From NCBI RefSeq assembly GCF_900113875.1, contig NZ_FORA01000008.1:18358-82357 (forward strand): a stretch of 64,000 nt of DNA, written 5' to 3'. This stretch comes from Jannaschia pohangensis. Lineage in GTDB: Bacteria; Pseudomonadota; Alphaproteobacteria; Rhodobacterales; Rhodobacteraceae. The notes under the pieces were generated by a model. The model saw nothing but the letters and a program-made list of their open reading frames with translations. It did not search any database and was not told the origin of the DNA. Shown here piece after piece: positions 1-8,909 of this stretch (positions are counted from its first letter, which is position 1; every line of letters begins with the position of its first letter). The position numbers were made by a program, and so were the translations under genes.

Positions 1-1128
1 TACGCCAGCTATGCCTCGGTCCTGCGGGAGCGGAAGGATTTCATGGGCAGTTTTCAGCCCGGCGCACCGCTGGTCGCCACGATCCGCTATGCGAAGATGA
101 TGAACCGGTCGCGCGATATCGTCGTGGCTCCGCTCGGGCAGGAGGCCCGCAAGGGCCCGACCTATGACGCGCCGCGCAAGCCCGTCCTGACCATCATCGT
201 CGCGGGCGAGACGGCGCGGGGGCAGAATTTCGCGCTCAATGGCTATGGTGTGCCGACGACTCCCGAATTGGCCGCACGCGATGTCATCAACTTTACCGAC
301 GTCAGCTCTTGCGGGACGGCGACGGCAGTGTCCTTGCCCTGCATGTTCTCGCGCGACGGGCGGGCGGAGTATTCCTTCGACCGGGGTCTGGCGAACGAAA
401 ACCTGCTCGATGTGCTGACCCACGCGGGGTTCGACGTTGAATGGTGGGACAATAACACCGGGTCCAAGGCGGTGTCGGCGCGTGTGCCGACGCGATCTTT
501 CACCAATTCGGAAAACGCGGAGTTCTGCCCGACCGGCGAATGCATCGACGGCATCTTCATGCAGCATCTGGAGGCCTTCGTGCCGACGATCACCCGGGAC
601 ACGGTTCTGGTCCTTCACCAGATCGGCAGCCACGGGCCGACCTATCACCTGCGCTACCCCGAGGGGTTCGCGCGGTTCCTCCCCACCTGCGAGACGGCGG
701 AGTTCAAGGATTGCACCGAGGAAGAGATCCGCAACGCCTATGACAACACGATTGCCTATACCGACCAGGTGCTGGCCGAGACGATCGACTTTCTGATGGC
801 GCAGGACGGGCTGGCCACGTCGCTGCTCTATGTGTCCGACCACGGGGAGTCGCTTGGGGAAGGCGGGCTCTATCTGCACGGCGCGCCCTATTTCATGGCA
901 CCCGAGGTTCAGACGAAGGTGCCGATGATCCTGTGGATGTCGGAAAGCTTCAGACAGCAGCTGGCCCTGGACGCGGCCTGCATTGGGGCAGGGCGGGACG
1001 CGGCGCTCAGCCATGACAACCTCTTTTCGACGGTTCTGGGGCTTCTGGATGTCGAAACCGACGTGCGCGATCCGGACCTCGACATCGCATCCCCCTGCCG
1101 GACCCGGGTTCAGGTGACCCAGGGATGA
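1..1128 (+). CDS. eptA: Lipid A phosphoethanolamine transferase, C-terminal part (5' end cut by window edge)
   Basis: The reading frame is open from base 1, so the gene starts to the left of the window; 375 codons remain. It covers the periplasmic sulfatase-fold domain of EptA/MCR-type enzymes, which move phosphoethanolamine from phosphatidylethanolamine to lipid A and release diacylglycerol. The motif GETARGQNFALNGYG carries the nucleophilic Thr, and VSDHGESLGEGGLYLHG carries metal-binding Asp/His. Several Cys (CGTATAVSLPC, CPTGEC, CETAEFKDC) match the disulfide pattern of the family. The stop overlaps dgkA by 4 bp (ATGA), which makes sense because DgkA recycles the diacylglycerol. The ATG at 43 is internal and not the real start. 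An upstream transmembrane domain is expected but not seen. Confidence 0.93.
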   Translation, partial: YASYASVLRERKDFMGSFQPGAPLVATIRYAKMMNRSRDIVVAPLGQEARKGPTYDAPRKPVLTIIVAGETARGQNFALNGYGVPTTPELAARDVINFTDVSSCGTATAVSLPCMFSRDGRAEYSFDRGLANENLLDVLTHAGFDVEWWDNNTGSKAVSARVPTRSFTNSENAEFCPTGECIDGIFMQHLEAFVPTITRDTVLVLHQIGSHGPTYHLRYPEGFARFLPTCETAEFKDCTEEEIRNAYDNTIAYTDQVLAETIDFLMAQDGLATSLLYVSDHGESLGEGGLYLHGAPYFMAPEVQTKVPMILWMSESFRQQLALDAACIGAGRDAALSHDNLFSTVLGLLDVETDVRDPDLDIASPCRTRVQVTQG

Positions 1129-1520
1129 GCGCGCCGGAGCAGAAGGTGGCCCCAAGGGTCACCGGCATCGCCCATGTCTTTGCCGCCACGGGCTATTCGC
1201 TGGCGGGGATGGTCCGCCTCTGGGGCGAGACGGCATTTCGACACGAGGTCGGGGCCCTGGTGGCGAGCCTTGGCCTGCTGGCGGGCATCGGCGCGGGGCC
1301 GGTGGAACTGGCCGCTTTGGTCGGGCTGTTCCTGATCCTTTTCGCGGTGGAGGCGCTGAACACGGCGGTGGAATGCATCGTCGACCGGATTTCGCCGGAA
1401 TGGGAGGAATACGCCCGCAACGCCAAGGACCTGGGGTCGTTTGCGGTGATGTGCCTCCTCCTCACCATCGTCCTTTTCGTTGCGGTGGTGGTCTGGGGCC
1501 ATCTTGCCCTGTTCGGGTGA
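1125..1520 (+). CDS. dgkA: Diacylglycerol kinase (prokaryotic, integral membrane)
   Basis: The 131-residue protein phosphorylates diacylglycerol to phosphatidic acid in the inner membrane. The length fits the small trimeric DgkA family (about 120 residues). The signature EALNTAVE at residues 76-83 supplies the conserved Glu76, Asn79 and Glu83, followed by AKDLGS at 100-105. Three hydrophobic segments lie near residues 42-56, 62-80 and 105-127. Its ATG overlaps the eptA stop, so the two are translationally coupled, and the pairing is functional: EptA makes diacylglycerol and DgkA returns it to phospholipid synthesis. Confidence 0.95.
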   Translation: MSAPEQKVAPRVTGIAHVFAATGYSLAGMVRLWGETAFRHEVGALVASLGLLAGIGAGPVELAALVGLFLILFAVEALNTAVECIVDRISPEWEEYARNAKDLGSFAVMCLLLTIVLFVAVVVWGHLALFG

Positions 1521-1588
1521 CTCCGTGGTCTTAACCTCGGTGGCGCGGTGGTCTAGGGTCCGGTGTCGAAGACGGGGCCGGATGGAAC

Positions 1589-2248
1589 ATGCGCTTGCTG
1601 GTGGTGGAAGACGAAGCGGAGCTTGCCGCCGCCGCGAGCGAGCACCTGCAGACCGTTGGTCATGCGGTGGATGTCGCCGGAACGTTCGACGCCGCGATGG
1701 CCGCCGCCCGGGCCACGTCCTATGCGTTGATCCTGCTGGACCTGCGGTTGCCGGACGGCGAGGGGCTGGATCTGCTGCGCGACCTGCGGGACCGGGGCGA
1801 CAACACCCCCGTCCTGATCGTCACCGCGCGTGACCGCATCACCGAGCGGATTGCCGGGCTGGAGGCGGGGGCCGACGACTATCTGGTGAAACCCTATGAC
1901 CTTGACGAAATGCTGGCCCGTGTGGCCGCCATCCTGCGGCGGATCGACGGGGACCGCCGGGGCGACCGGCAGTTCGGGCCGCTGCGCATCGTCCCCGCCG
2001 ACCGCAGTGTGACCCTTGACGGTCAGGTGATCGTCCTGACGCGCACCGAATGGGCCATCCTTGACCGGCTGAGCCGCAGACCGGACGTCATCGTCTCGCG
2101 GTCGGATCTGGAGGATGTCGTCTATGCCTTCGGCGAGGAGGTCGAGAGCAACGCCATCGCCGCCCATATCAGCCGGTTGCGCGGCAAACTGGGACGGGAA
2201 GCGGTGCTGACGATGCGGGGCCTCGGCTACCGGATGGGCAAACCATGA
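1589..2248 (+). CDS. OmpR/PhoB-type response regulator (PmrA/QseB-like)
   Basis: 219 residues. The N-terminal receiver domain has acidic residues E7, D8, the phospho-acceptor Asp51 in LLDLRLPDG, and Lys101 in LVKPYD. The C-terminal winged helix (about 125-219) contains RTEWAILDRL and ends in LTMRGLGYRM, the usual wing of this family. It lies 68 bp after dgkA and overlaps the histidine kinase by 4 bp. It probably controls the upstream eptA-dgkA genes, as PmrA does in enterobacteria; that target is inferred from position. The exact stimulus cannot be read from the sequence. Confidence 0.93.
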   Translation: MRLLVVEDEAELAAAASEHLQTVGHAVDVAGTFDAAMAAARATSYALILLDLRLPDGEGLDLLRDLRDRGDNTPVLIVTARDRITERIAGLEAGADDYLVKPYDLDEMLARVAAILRRIDGDRRGDRQFGPLRIVPADRSVTLDGQVIVLTRTEWAILDRLSRRPDVIVSRSDLEDVVYAFGEEVESNAIAAHISRLRGKLGREAVLTMRGLGYRMGKP

Positions 2249-3570
2249 GCGCGCGGCGCAGTTTGCGGCGCAGGCTCGCCGTTCTGATCAGTCTGGGGCT
2301 CGGGGCGGTCTGGCTGGTCGCGACCGGCCTCATGGCCTTCATCCTTCATACCGAACAGGATGAGTTTTCGGACCTGGCCCTGCGCGAGACGGCGATCCTG
2401 TTCCAGCCGATCCTGCTGAGCGAATGGCAGGACGGAACCAGCGCGGGCCTGCCTGCGGTCCCGGAACCGGCGGATGCGGGCGAAGCGCTGGTCTATCTGT
2501 TGCAGGACCGCGACGGCACGGTGTTCCTTCAGTCCGGGACCGCCGCCCTCGCGGAGCTTCCCGACGGGGCCCCGCGCGAAGGCTATCGCAGAACCCGCAC
2601 CCATGCCTTCTATACCACTGCGCCCGATGCGGACGGGCGGTTCGTGACCTTCGGCGACCCGCTGGCCGAGCGGGACGAGGCCTTTCGCGAAAGCCTACTG
2701 GCCTTCGTGGTGCCGATGCTGGCGATGCTGCCGCTCGCCTACCTTCTGGTCAGCTGGATCGTTCAGACCGGACTGCGCCCCCTGGGCGACCTGCGCGCCG
2801 AGATCGCGAACCGGGGCGAAGGGCGGCTCGACCCGGTCGTGGTCGAAGGGCTGCCCGACGAATTGCAGGAGATCACCAGCAGCCTGAACGGGCTGATGAA
2901 GCGCCTTGGCACCGCGCTCGACGGGGAGCGGGCCTTCGCCACAAATGCCGCGCACGAATTGCGCACGCCCGTGGCCATCGCCTTGGCCCAAGTGCAGCGC
3001 CTGCGGACCGAGACGGCGGACCCCGGCGCGCTGACCCGCATTCAAAGCGTGGAGGCGACGCTGAACCGGATGTCGGATCTGGTGGCGCGCCTGCTTCAAT
3101 TGGCCCGCGCCGATGCCGGGATCGGGGCGGGGCGGACGGACGATCTGGTCGCGCTGCTCGGTCATGTTCTGGACGATGTCTTGCGCGACCCCGGTCAAGC
3201 GGGGCGCATCGTCACCACGCTGCCACAGGGGCCGGTGGCGGCGATGATCGACCCCGATGCCTGGGCCATCGTGGCGGGCAACCTGATCGAGAACGGTCTG
3301 CGCCACGCGCCCGGGGACGCGCAGGTGACGGTGACGCTTGCCGGCGACGGGACGCTTCGCGTGGCCAACCCTGCGCCCGGACTGACGGAGGCCGACCCCG
3401 CGACCCTCACCCGGCGGTTCCAGCGCGGTAACCGGGCGGGCGCGGGCTTCGGTCTTGGCCTGCATATCGCAGACACCATCGCGCGCCAGGCAGGCGGACG
3501 CCTTGACGTGTCCCTTCAGGGCGACACCCCGATGTTCGAAGCGGCATTCACTGTTGCGCGCCCCGGGTGA
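2245..3570 (+). CDS. Sensor histidine kinase of the two-component pair
   Basis: 441 residues. Transmembrane segments at about 12-34 and 151-173 bracket a periplasmic sensor region of roughly 115 residues. An HAMP-like linker follows, then the H box NAAHELRTP with His238, the N box NLIENGLRHA (Asn346/Asn350) and the G2 box GAGFGLGLHIAD. The G1 position reads VANPAPGL where most kinases have an Asp (DxGxG), so ATP contacts differ slightly; this substitution also occurs in some active QseC-like kinases. It overlaps the regulator by 4 bp. Probably a PmrB/QseC-like envelope stress sensor. Confidence 0.92.
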   Translation: MSARRSLRRRLAVLISLGLGAVWLVATGLMAFILHTEQDEFSDLALRETAILFQPILLSEWQDGTSAGLPAVPEPADAGEALVYLLQDRDGTVFLQSGTAALAELPDGAPREGYRRTRTHAFYTTAPDADGRFVTFGDPLAERDEAFRESLLAFVVPMLAMLPLAYLLVSWIVQTGLRPLGDLRAEIANRGEGRLDPVVVEGLPDELQEITSSLNGLMKRLGTALDGERAFATNAAHELRTPVAIALAQVQRLRTETADPGALTRIQSVEATLNRMSDLVARLLQLARADAGIGAGRTDDLVALLGHVLDDVLRDPGQAGRIVTTLPQGPVAAMIDPDAWAIVAGNLIENGLRHAPGDAQVTVTLAGDGTLRVANPAPGLTEADPATLTRRFQRGNRAGAGFGLGLHIADTIARQAGGRLDVSLQGDTPMFEAAFTVARPG

Positions 3571-3741
3571 GCCGACGATCTGGCCTCGGTCGTCCTGTAG
3601 CGGGGTGGCACGGCTTCTTTGCGGGTCGCGGCGCCCCGTTTCCTGCGTTCGAACTTCCGGCGTCCCTTGACGCTCCGGCGCGCACCGGGCGCAATCGACA
3701 CGTCAATAATGGCAGTTATGTAAAACCGCTTTTGGCCGATA

Positions 3742-4596
3742 CTACCGCTTCTTGCCCTGAAACAGCAGCGACAATAGGCCCAGGGTCGCCGATGCTAGGA
3801 TCAGGAGCAGGGACACCGCGTTCAGGACCGGGGTCGAGCCTTGCTTCAGCTTGTCGAACATCGTGATGGTCAGGGGCGAGTCGGACCCGACGAGCATCAG
3901 CGTCGTGTTGAAGTTCTCGAAACTCATCAGGATCGCGACCACGGCCGAGGCGACGATGGCGGGCAGCAGGAACGGCAGGGTGATCTGGCGGATCGCGCCC
4001 CATTTGCTGGCGCCAAGGTTCAGGGCGGCTTCCTCGAGGCTTGGGTCGAACTTCTCGAGCCGAGCCGAGATCACCAGCGTGGCGAAGGTGGTGATGAAGG
4101 AGAACTGCCCCAGGATCACCAGGATCAGGCCGGGGCGCAACCCGTCGAACCACAGGCCCGTGGCGTCCTCCAGCGTGTTGGCGACAGAGCTGGAAAACAC
4201 CAGGATTGAAATGCCGAGGACTACGCCCGGAATGATGAGCGGCAGCAACATCAGCATGTAGAGGAGCGACTTGCCGCGAAAATCGTGACGCACGAACAGG
4301 AAGGCGTTGCAGGTGCCCACGGCCACCGCCAGCCCGGCGACCCAGGTCGCCACGAAGGCCGAGGTTCCGATGGACCGCAGGATCGAGCGTTCGTTGAAGA
4401 CCCCGACGAAGGGGGCCTCGGTGCCGAAGAACCAGGCCAGGGTGAACCCCTCCCAGGGCAGCGACGGGAAGACGCTGTTGTTGAAGGCAAAGACGCAGAC
4501 CACCGTCAGCGGCAGCGCCAGATAGACGAAAAACGCCGTGACATAGGCCCGGTAGCACCATTTGGCGAAGGCGGGTTGCGGCACCGTGGGGATCAT
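3742..4596 (-). CDS. ABC transporter permease, PotC-like
   Basis: 284 residues from the ATG at 4596, which overlaps the stop of the upstream permease (ATGA); the open frame extends further but has no coding character there. About six transmembrane segments, with the EAA loop EEAALNLGASKWGAIRQITLP near the middle, which docks the ATPase. The family imports polyamines or related cationic solutes together with PotB, PotA and PotD partners, all encoded directly upstream. It is the last gene of a long minus-strand operon. The 171-bp gap to the convergent kinase gene (3571-3741) shows no clear terminator. Confidence 0.92.
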   Translation of the reverse strand: MIPTVPQPAFAKWCYRAYVTAFFVYLALPLTVVCVFAFNNSVFPSLPWEGFTLAWFFGTEAPFVGVFNERSILRSIGTSAFVATWVAGLAVAVGTCNAFLFVRHDFRGKSLLYMLMLLPLIIPGVVLGISILVFSSSVANTLEDATGLWFDGLRPGLILVILGQFSFITTFATLVISARLEKFDPSLEEAALNLGASKWGAIRQITLPFLLPAIVASAVVAILMSFENFNTTLMLVGSDSPLTITMFDKLKQGSTPVLNAVSLLLILASATLGLLSLLFQGKKR

Positions 4597-5459
4597 GCGC
4601 GCCCCATCGTGTCGGTCAGCGACTGGCGCGACAGTTTCAGGCCGACGAAGATCACCAGGGAGGACAGGGCAAGCAACAGGAAGCCGAAGGCGGACCCGAG
4701 CTCCCAATTAAAGCGGGTGATGAACTGGGTATAGATCATGCCCGTGAACCACAGGCTGTCCTTGCCGCCCAGAAGGATGGGCGTCAGGTAATTCCCGAGC
4801 GACAGCATGAACACGACGATGCAGCCCGACACGATCCCGGGCATCGCATGGGGGATGACGATTTCGCGCATCACCGCCGTGCTGCTGGCCCCCAGATCAT
4901 AGCCCGCCTCGATCAGGCTGTCGTCGAGACTGTCGAGCGTGGTGACCAGGGGGACGACCATGAACAGGATCGAGGTATAGACCAGCCCCACCATGATCGC
5001 CGCGTCGTTGTAGAGCAGCTCGACCGGCCCGCTGACCAAACCCAGGGATTGCAACGCGTTCGAGATCACCCCGGTCTCGCGCAGCAGGATCATCCACCCG
5101 AAGGTGCGCACCAATTCTGACACCCAGAACGGGATCATGCACATCAAAAACAGCGTCGTCTTGGTGCGACCCCGGGTCAGCTTGGCGATGTAATAGGCAA
5201 TGGGAAAGCCCAGGATCAGGGTCAGGGCCGTCGCCGCGATCGACATGATCGCCGTGCGCGCGAAGGTGCGCCAATAGAGCGGTTCGGTGAAGAACGCGGC
5301 ATAGTTGGCGAACCCGGTCTCGTATTCGCGCGGCCCCACCTTTTCGCTGATCGAGACGACGAAGAGGCCGATGTGCGGCAGGATGATGAGAACGACCAGC
5401 CAGAGCAGGATCGGCGCCAGCAGCAGGTAGAACCCGAGACGAGAGGCATCGGCCCGCAT
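4593..5459 (-). CDS. ABC transporter permease, PotB-like
   Basis: 288 residues from the ATG at 5459, two bases after the stop of the ATPase gene; the longer open frame upstream is not needed. Transmembrane segments start with FYLLLAPILLWLVVLIILPH. The EAA loop IEAGYDLGASSTAVMREIVIP sits around residues 190-210. It forms the heterodimeric channel with the downstream PotC-like permease. The spermidine/putrescine subfamily assignment rests on the whole gene set; related importers carry opines, amino alcohols and other amines. Confidence 0.92.
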   Translation of the reverse strand: MRADASRLGFYLLLAPILLWLVVLIILPHIGLFVVSISEKVGPREYETGFANYAAFFTEPLYWRTFARTAIMSIAATALTLILGFPIAYYIAKLTRGRTKTTLFLMCMIPFWVSELVRTFGWMILLRETGVISNALQSLGLVSGPVELLYNDAAIMVGLVYTSILFMVVPLVTTLDSLDDSLIEAGYDLGASSTAVMREIVIPHAMPGIVSGCIVVFMLSLGNYLTPILLGGKDSLWFTGMIYTQFITRFNWELGSAFGFLLLALSSLVIFVGLKLSRQSLTDTMGRA

Positions 5460-5461
5460 CG

Positions 5462-6562
5462 TCACCCGCCCGTCGACGCATAGCAGCGGGCCTGCCGCGG
5501 ATCCCACTGGGTAAACACCGTGTCACCGCGGCGCAGCGCCGCGAATTCGCCGGTCTGCGGCAGGGCGACCTTGAAGACGCTGCCGTCGTCGGCGCGGACG
5601 GTGACACTGCTGTTGGCCCCGTTGAAGAGGACCGAGTCGACCTGCGCTCGCTGCCGGTTGGGTCCCTGCCCCTCGCCCGTGGTGGCCAGGGCGATGGCCT
5701 CGGGGCGCAGGAACACCTGGGCTTTCTCTCCGACGCGCAGTCCCGTGTCGGCGGCCTCCACATGGATGTCGCCGCCCGCTTCGGCGGTCAGGGTCAGGGT
5801 GCGGCCATCGACGCGCGCAACCCTGGCATCGATGCGGTTCGCGTCACCGACGAAGCCCGCGACAAACGCGGTGGTCGGCGCGTGATAGACGTCATGGGGG
5901 CTGCCGATCTGTTCGAAGCGGCCCTTGTTCATGACGGCGATGTTGTCGCTCATCACCAGGGCCTCGGATTGGTCGTGGGTGATATAGACGAAGGTCGTGT
6001 TGAAGGCCGCCTGAAGCGACTTCAGCTCCACCTTCATGTGCTCGCGCAGCTTGAGGTCGAGCGCGCCGAGCGGCTCGTCCAGCAGCAGGACATCGGGCTC
6101 CAGCACCATGCAGCGCGCGATCGCCACCCGCTGCTTCTGGCCGCCGGACAGCTGATCGACCCGGCGCGCGGACACACCGGGCAGGCCGACACGCTCCAGA
6201 ACGCTTTCGACCCGGGCGCGAATTTCGGCCCTGGGCACCCGGCGTTGCCGCAGGCCGAAGCCCACGTTGTCGCCGATGTTCATGGTCGGAAACAGGGCCA
6301 GATGTTGAAACACCATCGACACGGGGCGCTTGTTCGGTGGCACGCCGATCATCGACTTGCCCTTGATCCGAAGGTCCCCGCCCGATGGCGACTGAAACCC
6401 CGCGATCATGCGCAGCAACGTCGTCTTGCCACAGCCCGAGGGCCCGAGGATCGAAAAGAACGACCCCTGCGGCACGTCGAAGCTGACCTGATCGACGGCG
6501 CGGAAGGCGTCGTAATCCTTGGTCAGGTCACGGCATTCCAGATCGGGATGGGGGTCGGTCAA
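5462..6562 (-). CDS. ABC transporter ATP-binding protein, PotA-like (TTG start)
   Basis: 366 residues with Walker A GPSGCGKT at 40-47, signature LSGGQ at 138-142, Walker B LLLDEP at 159-164 and a C-terminal TOBE-type region. It energises the two permeases downstream. The start is a TTG at 6562 with GAGAGG seven bases upstream. The in-frame extension beyond this (to 6700) reads through an inverted repeat and has no family similarity. The weak start codon and the hairpin just upstream at 6584-6607 would both keep ATPase levels below those of the binding protein. Confidence 0.92.
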   Translation of the reverse strand: MTDPHPDLECRDLTKDYDAFRAVDQVSFDVPQGSFFSILGPSGCGKTTLLRMIAGFQSPSGGDLRIKGKSMIGVPPNKRPVSMVFQHLALFPTMNIGDNVGFGLRQRRVPRAEIRARVESVLERVGLPGVSARRVDQLSGGQKQRVAIARCMVLEPDVLLLDEPLGALDLKLREHMKVELKSLQAAFNTTFVYITHDQSEALVMSDNIAVMNKGRFEQIGSPHDVYHAPTTAFVAGFVGDANRIDARVARVDGRTLTLTAEAGGDIHVEAADTGLRVGEKAQVFLRPEAIALATTGEGQGPNRQRAQVDSVLFNGANSSVTVRADDGSVFKVALPQTGEFAALRRGDTVFTQWDPRQARCYASTGG

Positions 6563-6583
6563 TATGCGGCCTCTCGGGGTCGG

Positions 6584-6607
6584 AAAGGGCACCTTGCGGT
6601 GCCCTTT
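6584..6607 (-). terminator. Intercistronic hairpin between binding-protein and ATPase genes
   Basis: A perfect 10-bp stem (AAAGGGCACC / GGTGCCCTTT) with a 4-base loop lies 18 bp after the binding-protein stop codon. On the minus strand only a short T tract follows, so it is more likely a partial terminator or an mRNA-stabilising structure than a full stop. Such hairpins commonly raise binding-protein expression over the membrane components. Confidence 0.6.
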
Positions 6608-6624
6608 GCTTTGGTTCGATGGCC

Positions 6625-7686
6625 TCAGTTGGCGGCGTTGACGCGATCGAGCGTCGCGCCTTCCATCGCTTCCAATCCTGCGGGAACCGGCGGATACCAC
6701 TTGATATTGTCGATGGCCGCCTGGTCGAAGCTGCCCTGATAGCGGGCTTTCAGATCGGCGCTGACCCCTTCGTCACCACCGACGGACGCGGTGAAATTGC
6801 CGGCCGAATTGGTGATCATCGCCGCGATCTCGGGGCGCATCACGAAGTTGATCCAGTCATAGGCCGCATCATCGGCTCGACCGCGTGCGGGCAGGACGAA
6901 GGTATCGATCCAGCCCAGGGCGCCGGCCTCGGGGGCGACGAAGGTGATGTCGGGGTTGTCCGCGTTCAGCTGCCAGCCGCCGGTGTCCCAGGCCATCGCG
7001 GCCACGACTTCGCCCGACCGCAGCAGGTTCTGGATCTCGTCGCCGCCGTCCCAATAGGTCTTCACGTTCGGCTTGCACTCGGTCAGCTTGGCCTCGACCT
7101 GATCGAGGATGCCCTGATAGGCCGCCGTGTCGCCGTAAGCGGCGAAGGGGTCCAGCCCCATGGAAAAGGCGAAGCCGATCAACGTCGGCCGCTTGAGGCG
7201 GTAGGACACCTTGCCCGCCACCGAAGCGTCGCAGAGGTCGATATAATCGGTCACATCGCCCGCCATCGCGGTGTTCACAACCAAGCCACTGGTGCCCCAG
7301 ACATGGGGCAGGCCGTATACCTGACCGTCATAGGTGGTGTTGGCCGCCGTCGCCCCCAACATCGAGGGGATGAAAAGGTCGGCATTCACCTTCGACATGT
7401 CGATGGGTTTGTAGATGCCGAACTCTTCCTGCGCGCTGCTGATCCGGTCCTGGCTAGGTTGGGCCAGGTCGAAGCCGCCGCCGTTGGTGGCGCGCAGCTT
7501 GGCGATCATTTCCTCGTTGTTGGAGGTGGTGACCTCGACGGTGTGGCCGGTCTCAGCCTCGAACAGGGCGATCACGTCATCGGGGGCATAGCCGCCCCAG
7601 GTCAGCAGACGCAGCGTTTCCGCCTGTGCGCCTTGTGCGGTCAGGGCCGCGATGACGGCCATGGTCGATACGAATGAAATCTTCAT
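6625..7686 (-). CDS. Periplasmic amine/polyamine-binding protein, PotD/PotF-like
   Basis: 353 residues. A Sec signal peptide (about residues 1-22, ending GAQAE) is followed by LRLLTWGGYAPDDVI, the usual start of mature PotD-family proteins. Aromatic and acidic residues expected for cation binding are present (for example AMAWDTGGWQL). It delivers substrate to the PotBC-like channel encoded downstream. The dehydrogenase genes lie immediately upstream (68 bp), tying uptake to oxidation. The substrate is an amine by family. Which amine is open, since the catabolic genes here differ from the standard putrescine route. Confidence 0.92.
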   Translation of the reverse strand: MKISFVSTMAVIAALTAQGAQAETLRLLTWGGYAPDDVIALFEAETGHTVEVTTSNNEEMIAKLRATNGGGFDLAQPSQDRISSAQEEFGIYKPIDMSKVNADLFIPSMLGATAANTTYDGQVYGLPHVWGTSGLVVNTAMAGDVTDYIDLCDASVAGKVSYRLKRPTLIGFAFSMGLDPFAAYGDTAAYQGILDQVEAKLTECKPNVKTYWDGGDEIQNLLRSGEVVAAMAWDTGGWQLNADNPDITFVAPEAGALGWIDTFVLPARGRADDAAYDWINFVMRPEIAAMITNSAGNFTASVGGDEGVSADLKARYQGSFDQAAIDNIKWYPPVPAGLEAMEGATLDRVNAAN

Positions 7687-7754
7687 GGTTCTTCTCCCTC
7701 TGTGTGAACTCTCGTCGTGCCGGTCAAAGACCGGATGTTTGTAACGGTGATGCG

Positions 7755-8906
7755 TCAGCCCCCAAGACAGGCCAGCAGCAGGGCGCGGGTATTCTCCGCC
7801 GTCATCTCGACGGGGTTTCCGCCTGTGCTAGGGTCGCGCAGCGCACCCGCCACGATGCGGTCGATATCGGGGTCGGTAACCCCAAGCGCGGTCAGCGTGG
7901 CGGGGATGCCGAGCGACGCGTTCAACTCATCGACATAGGCGCAAAACCCGTCGAACCCGCCCGCGATCCCCAGATAGTCCGCCGCCTGTCCCATCCGGGC
8001 CGCGATGGCCGGGCGGTTGAATTGCAGCACGGCGGGCATGCAGACCGCGTTCGTCGTGCCGTGGTGGGTATGGTACATCGCGCCGATCGGATGCGACAGG
8101 GCATGGATGGCGCCAAGCCCCTTCTGGAAGGCCGTCGCCCCCATGGCCGCCGCCGACATCATCTGCGCCCGCGCCTCGATATCCGTGCCGTCGGCATAGG
8201 CGCGCGGCAGGTATTCCTTGACCAGCCGCATGCCCTCGAGCGCGATACCCTGCGACATCGGGTGGTAATGCGGCGAACAATAGGCCTCGACGCAATGGGC
8301 AAAGGCATCGAGGCCCGTGCCCGCCGTGATGAAACCCGGCATGCCCACCGTCAGCTCGGGGTCGCAGATCACCACCGTGGGCAGGAACTTCGGATGGAAG
8401 ATGATCTTCTTTTCTTCCGTCTCCGAATTGGTGATGACCGACGCGCGGCCCACTTCCGATCCGGTGCCCGCCGTGGTCGGGACGGCGACGATGGGCGCGA
8501 TGGCATCGGCGTCGGCGCGGGTCCACCAGTCGCCGATATCCTCGAAATCCCACAGCGGGCGCGTCTGCCCGGCGAGGAACGCGACCAGCTTGCCCAGGTC
8601 GAGGCCCGATCCGCCGCCGAAGGCCACCACCCCGTCATGCCCGCCGCCCTTGTAGGCGGCGACCCCGGCGGCGGCGTTCTTCTCGTTCGGGTTCGGGTCC
8701 ACATCGGCAAAGATGGCCCGACCCAGACCCGCCGCCTCCAGCAGGTCCAGCGTCCGGGTGGTGATCTCCATCCCCGCAAGGCCCCGGTCGGTGACCAGCA
8801 GGGGTTTCGCGATGCCCGCCACGCGGCAGGCGTCGGCGATTTCGGAAATGCGTCCCGCGCCGAACCGGATGGACGTCGGGTAAGACCAATTGGCGGTCAG
8901 CGTCAT
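7755..8906 (-). CDS. Iron-containing alcohol dehydrogenase
   Basis: 383 residues of the group III (Fe-dependent) NAD(P)-alcohol dehydrogenases. The cofactor motif GGGSGLDLGK is near residue 97. The metal-binding segment TGLDAFAHCVEAY and the His cluster GLGAIHALSHPIGAMYHTHHG provide the Asp and three His ligands. Three bases separate it from the aldehyde dehydrogenase gene. In this operon it would oxidise a hydroxyl group of an amino alcohol, or of its gamma-glutamyl derivative, to the aldehyde. The substrate is inferred from neighbours only. Confidence 0.93.
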   Translation of the reverse strand: MTLTANWSYPTSIRFGAGRISEIADACRVAGIAKPLLVTDRGLAGMEITTRTLDLLEAAGLGRAIFADVDPNPNEKNAAAGVAAYKGGGHDGVVAFGGGSGLDLGKLVAFLAGQTRPLWDFEDIGDWWTRADADAIAPIVAVPTTAGTGSEVGRASVITNSETEEKKIIFHPKFLPTVVICDPELTVGMPGFITAGTGLDAFAHCVEAYCSPHYHPMSQGIALEGMRLVKEYLPRAYADGTDIEARAQMMSAAAMGATAFQKGLGAIHALSHPIGAMYHTHHGTTNAVCMPAVLQFNRPAIAARMGQAADYLGIAGGFDGFCAYVDELNASLGIPATLTALGVTDPDIDRIVAGALRDPSTGGNPVEMTAENTRALLLACLGG

Positions 8907-8909
8907 GTC

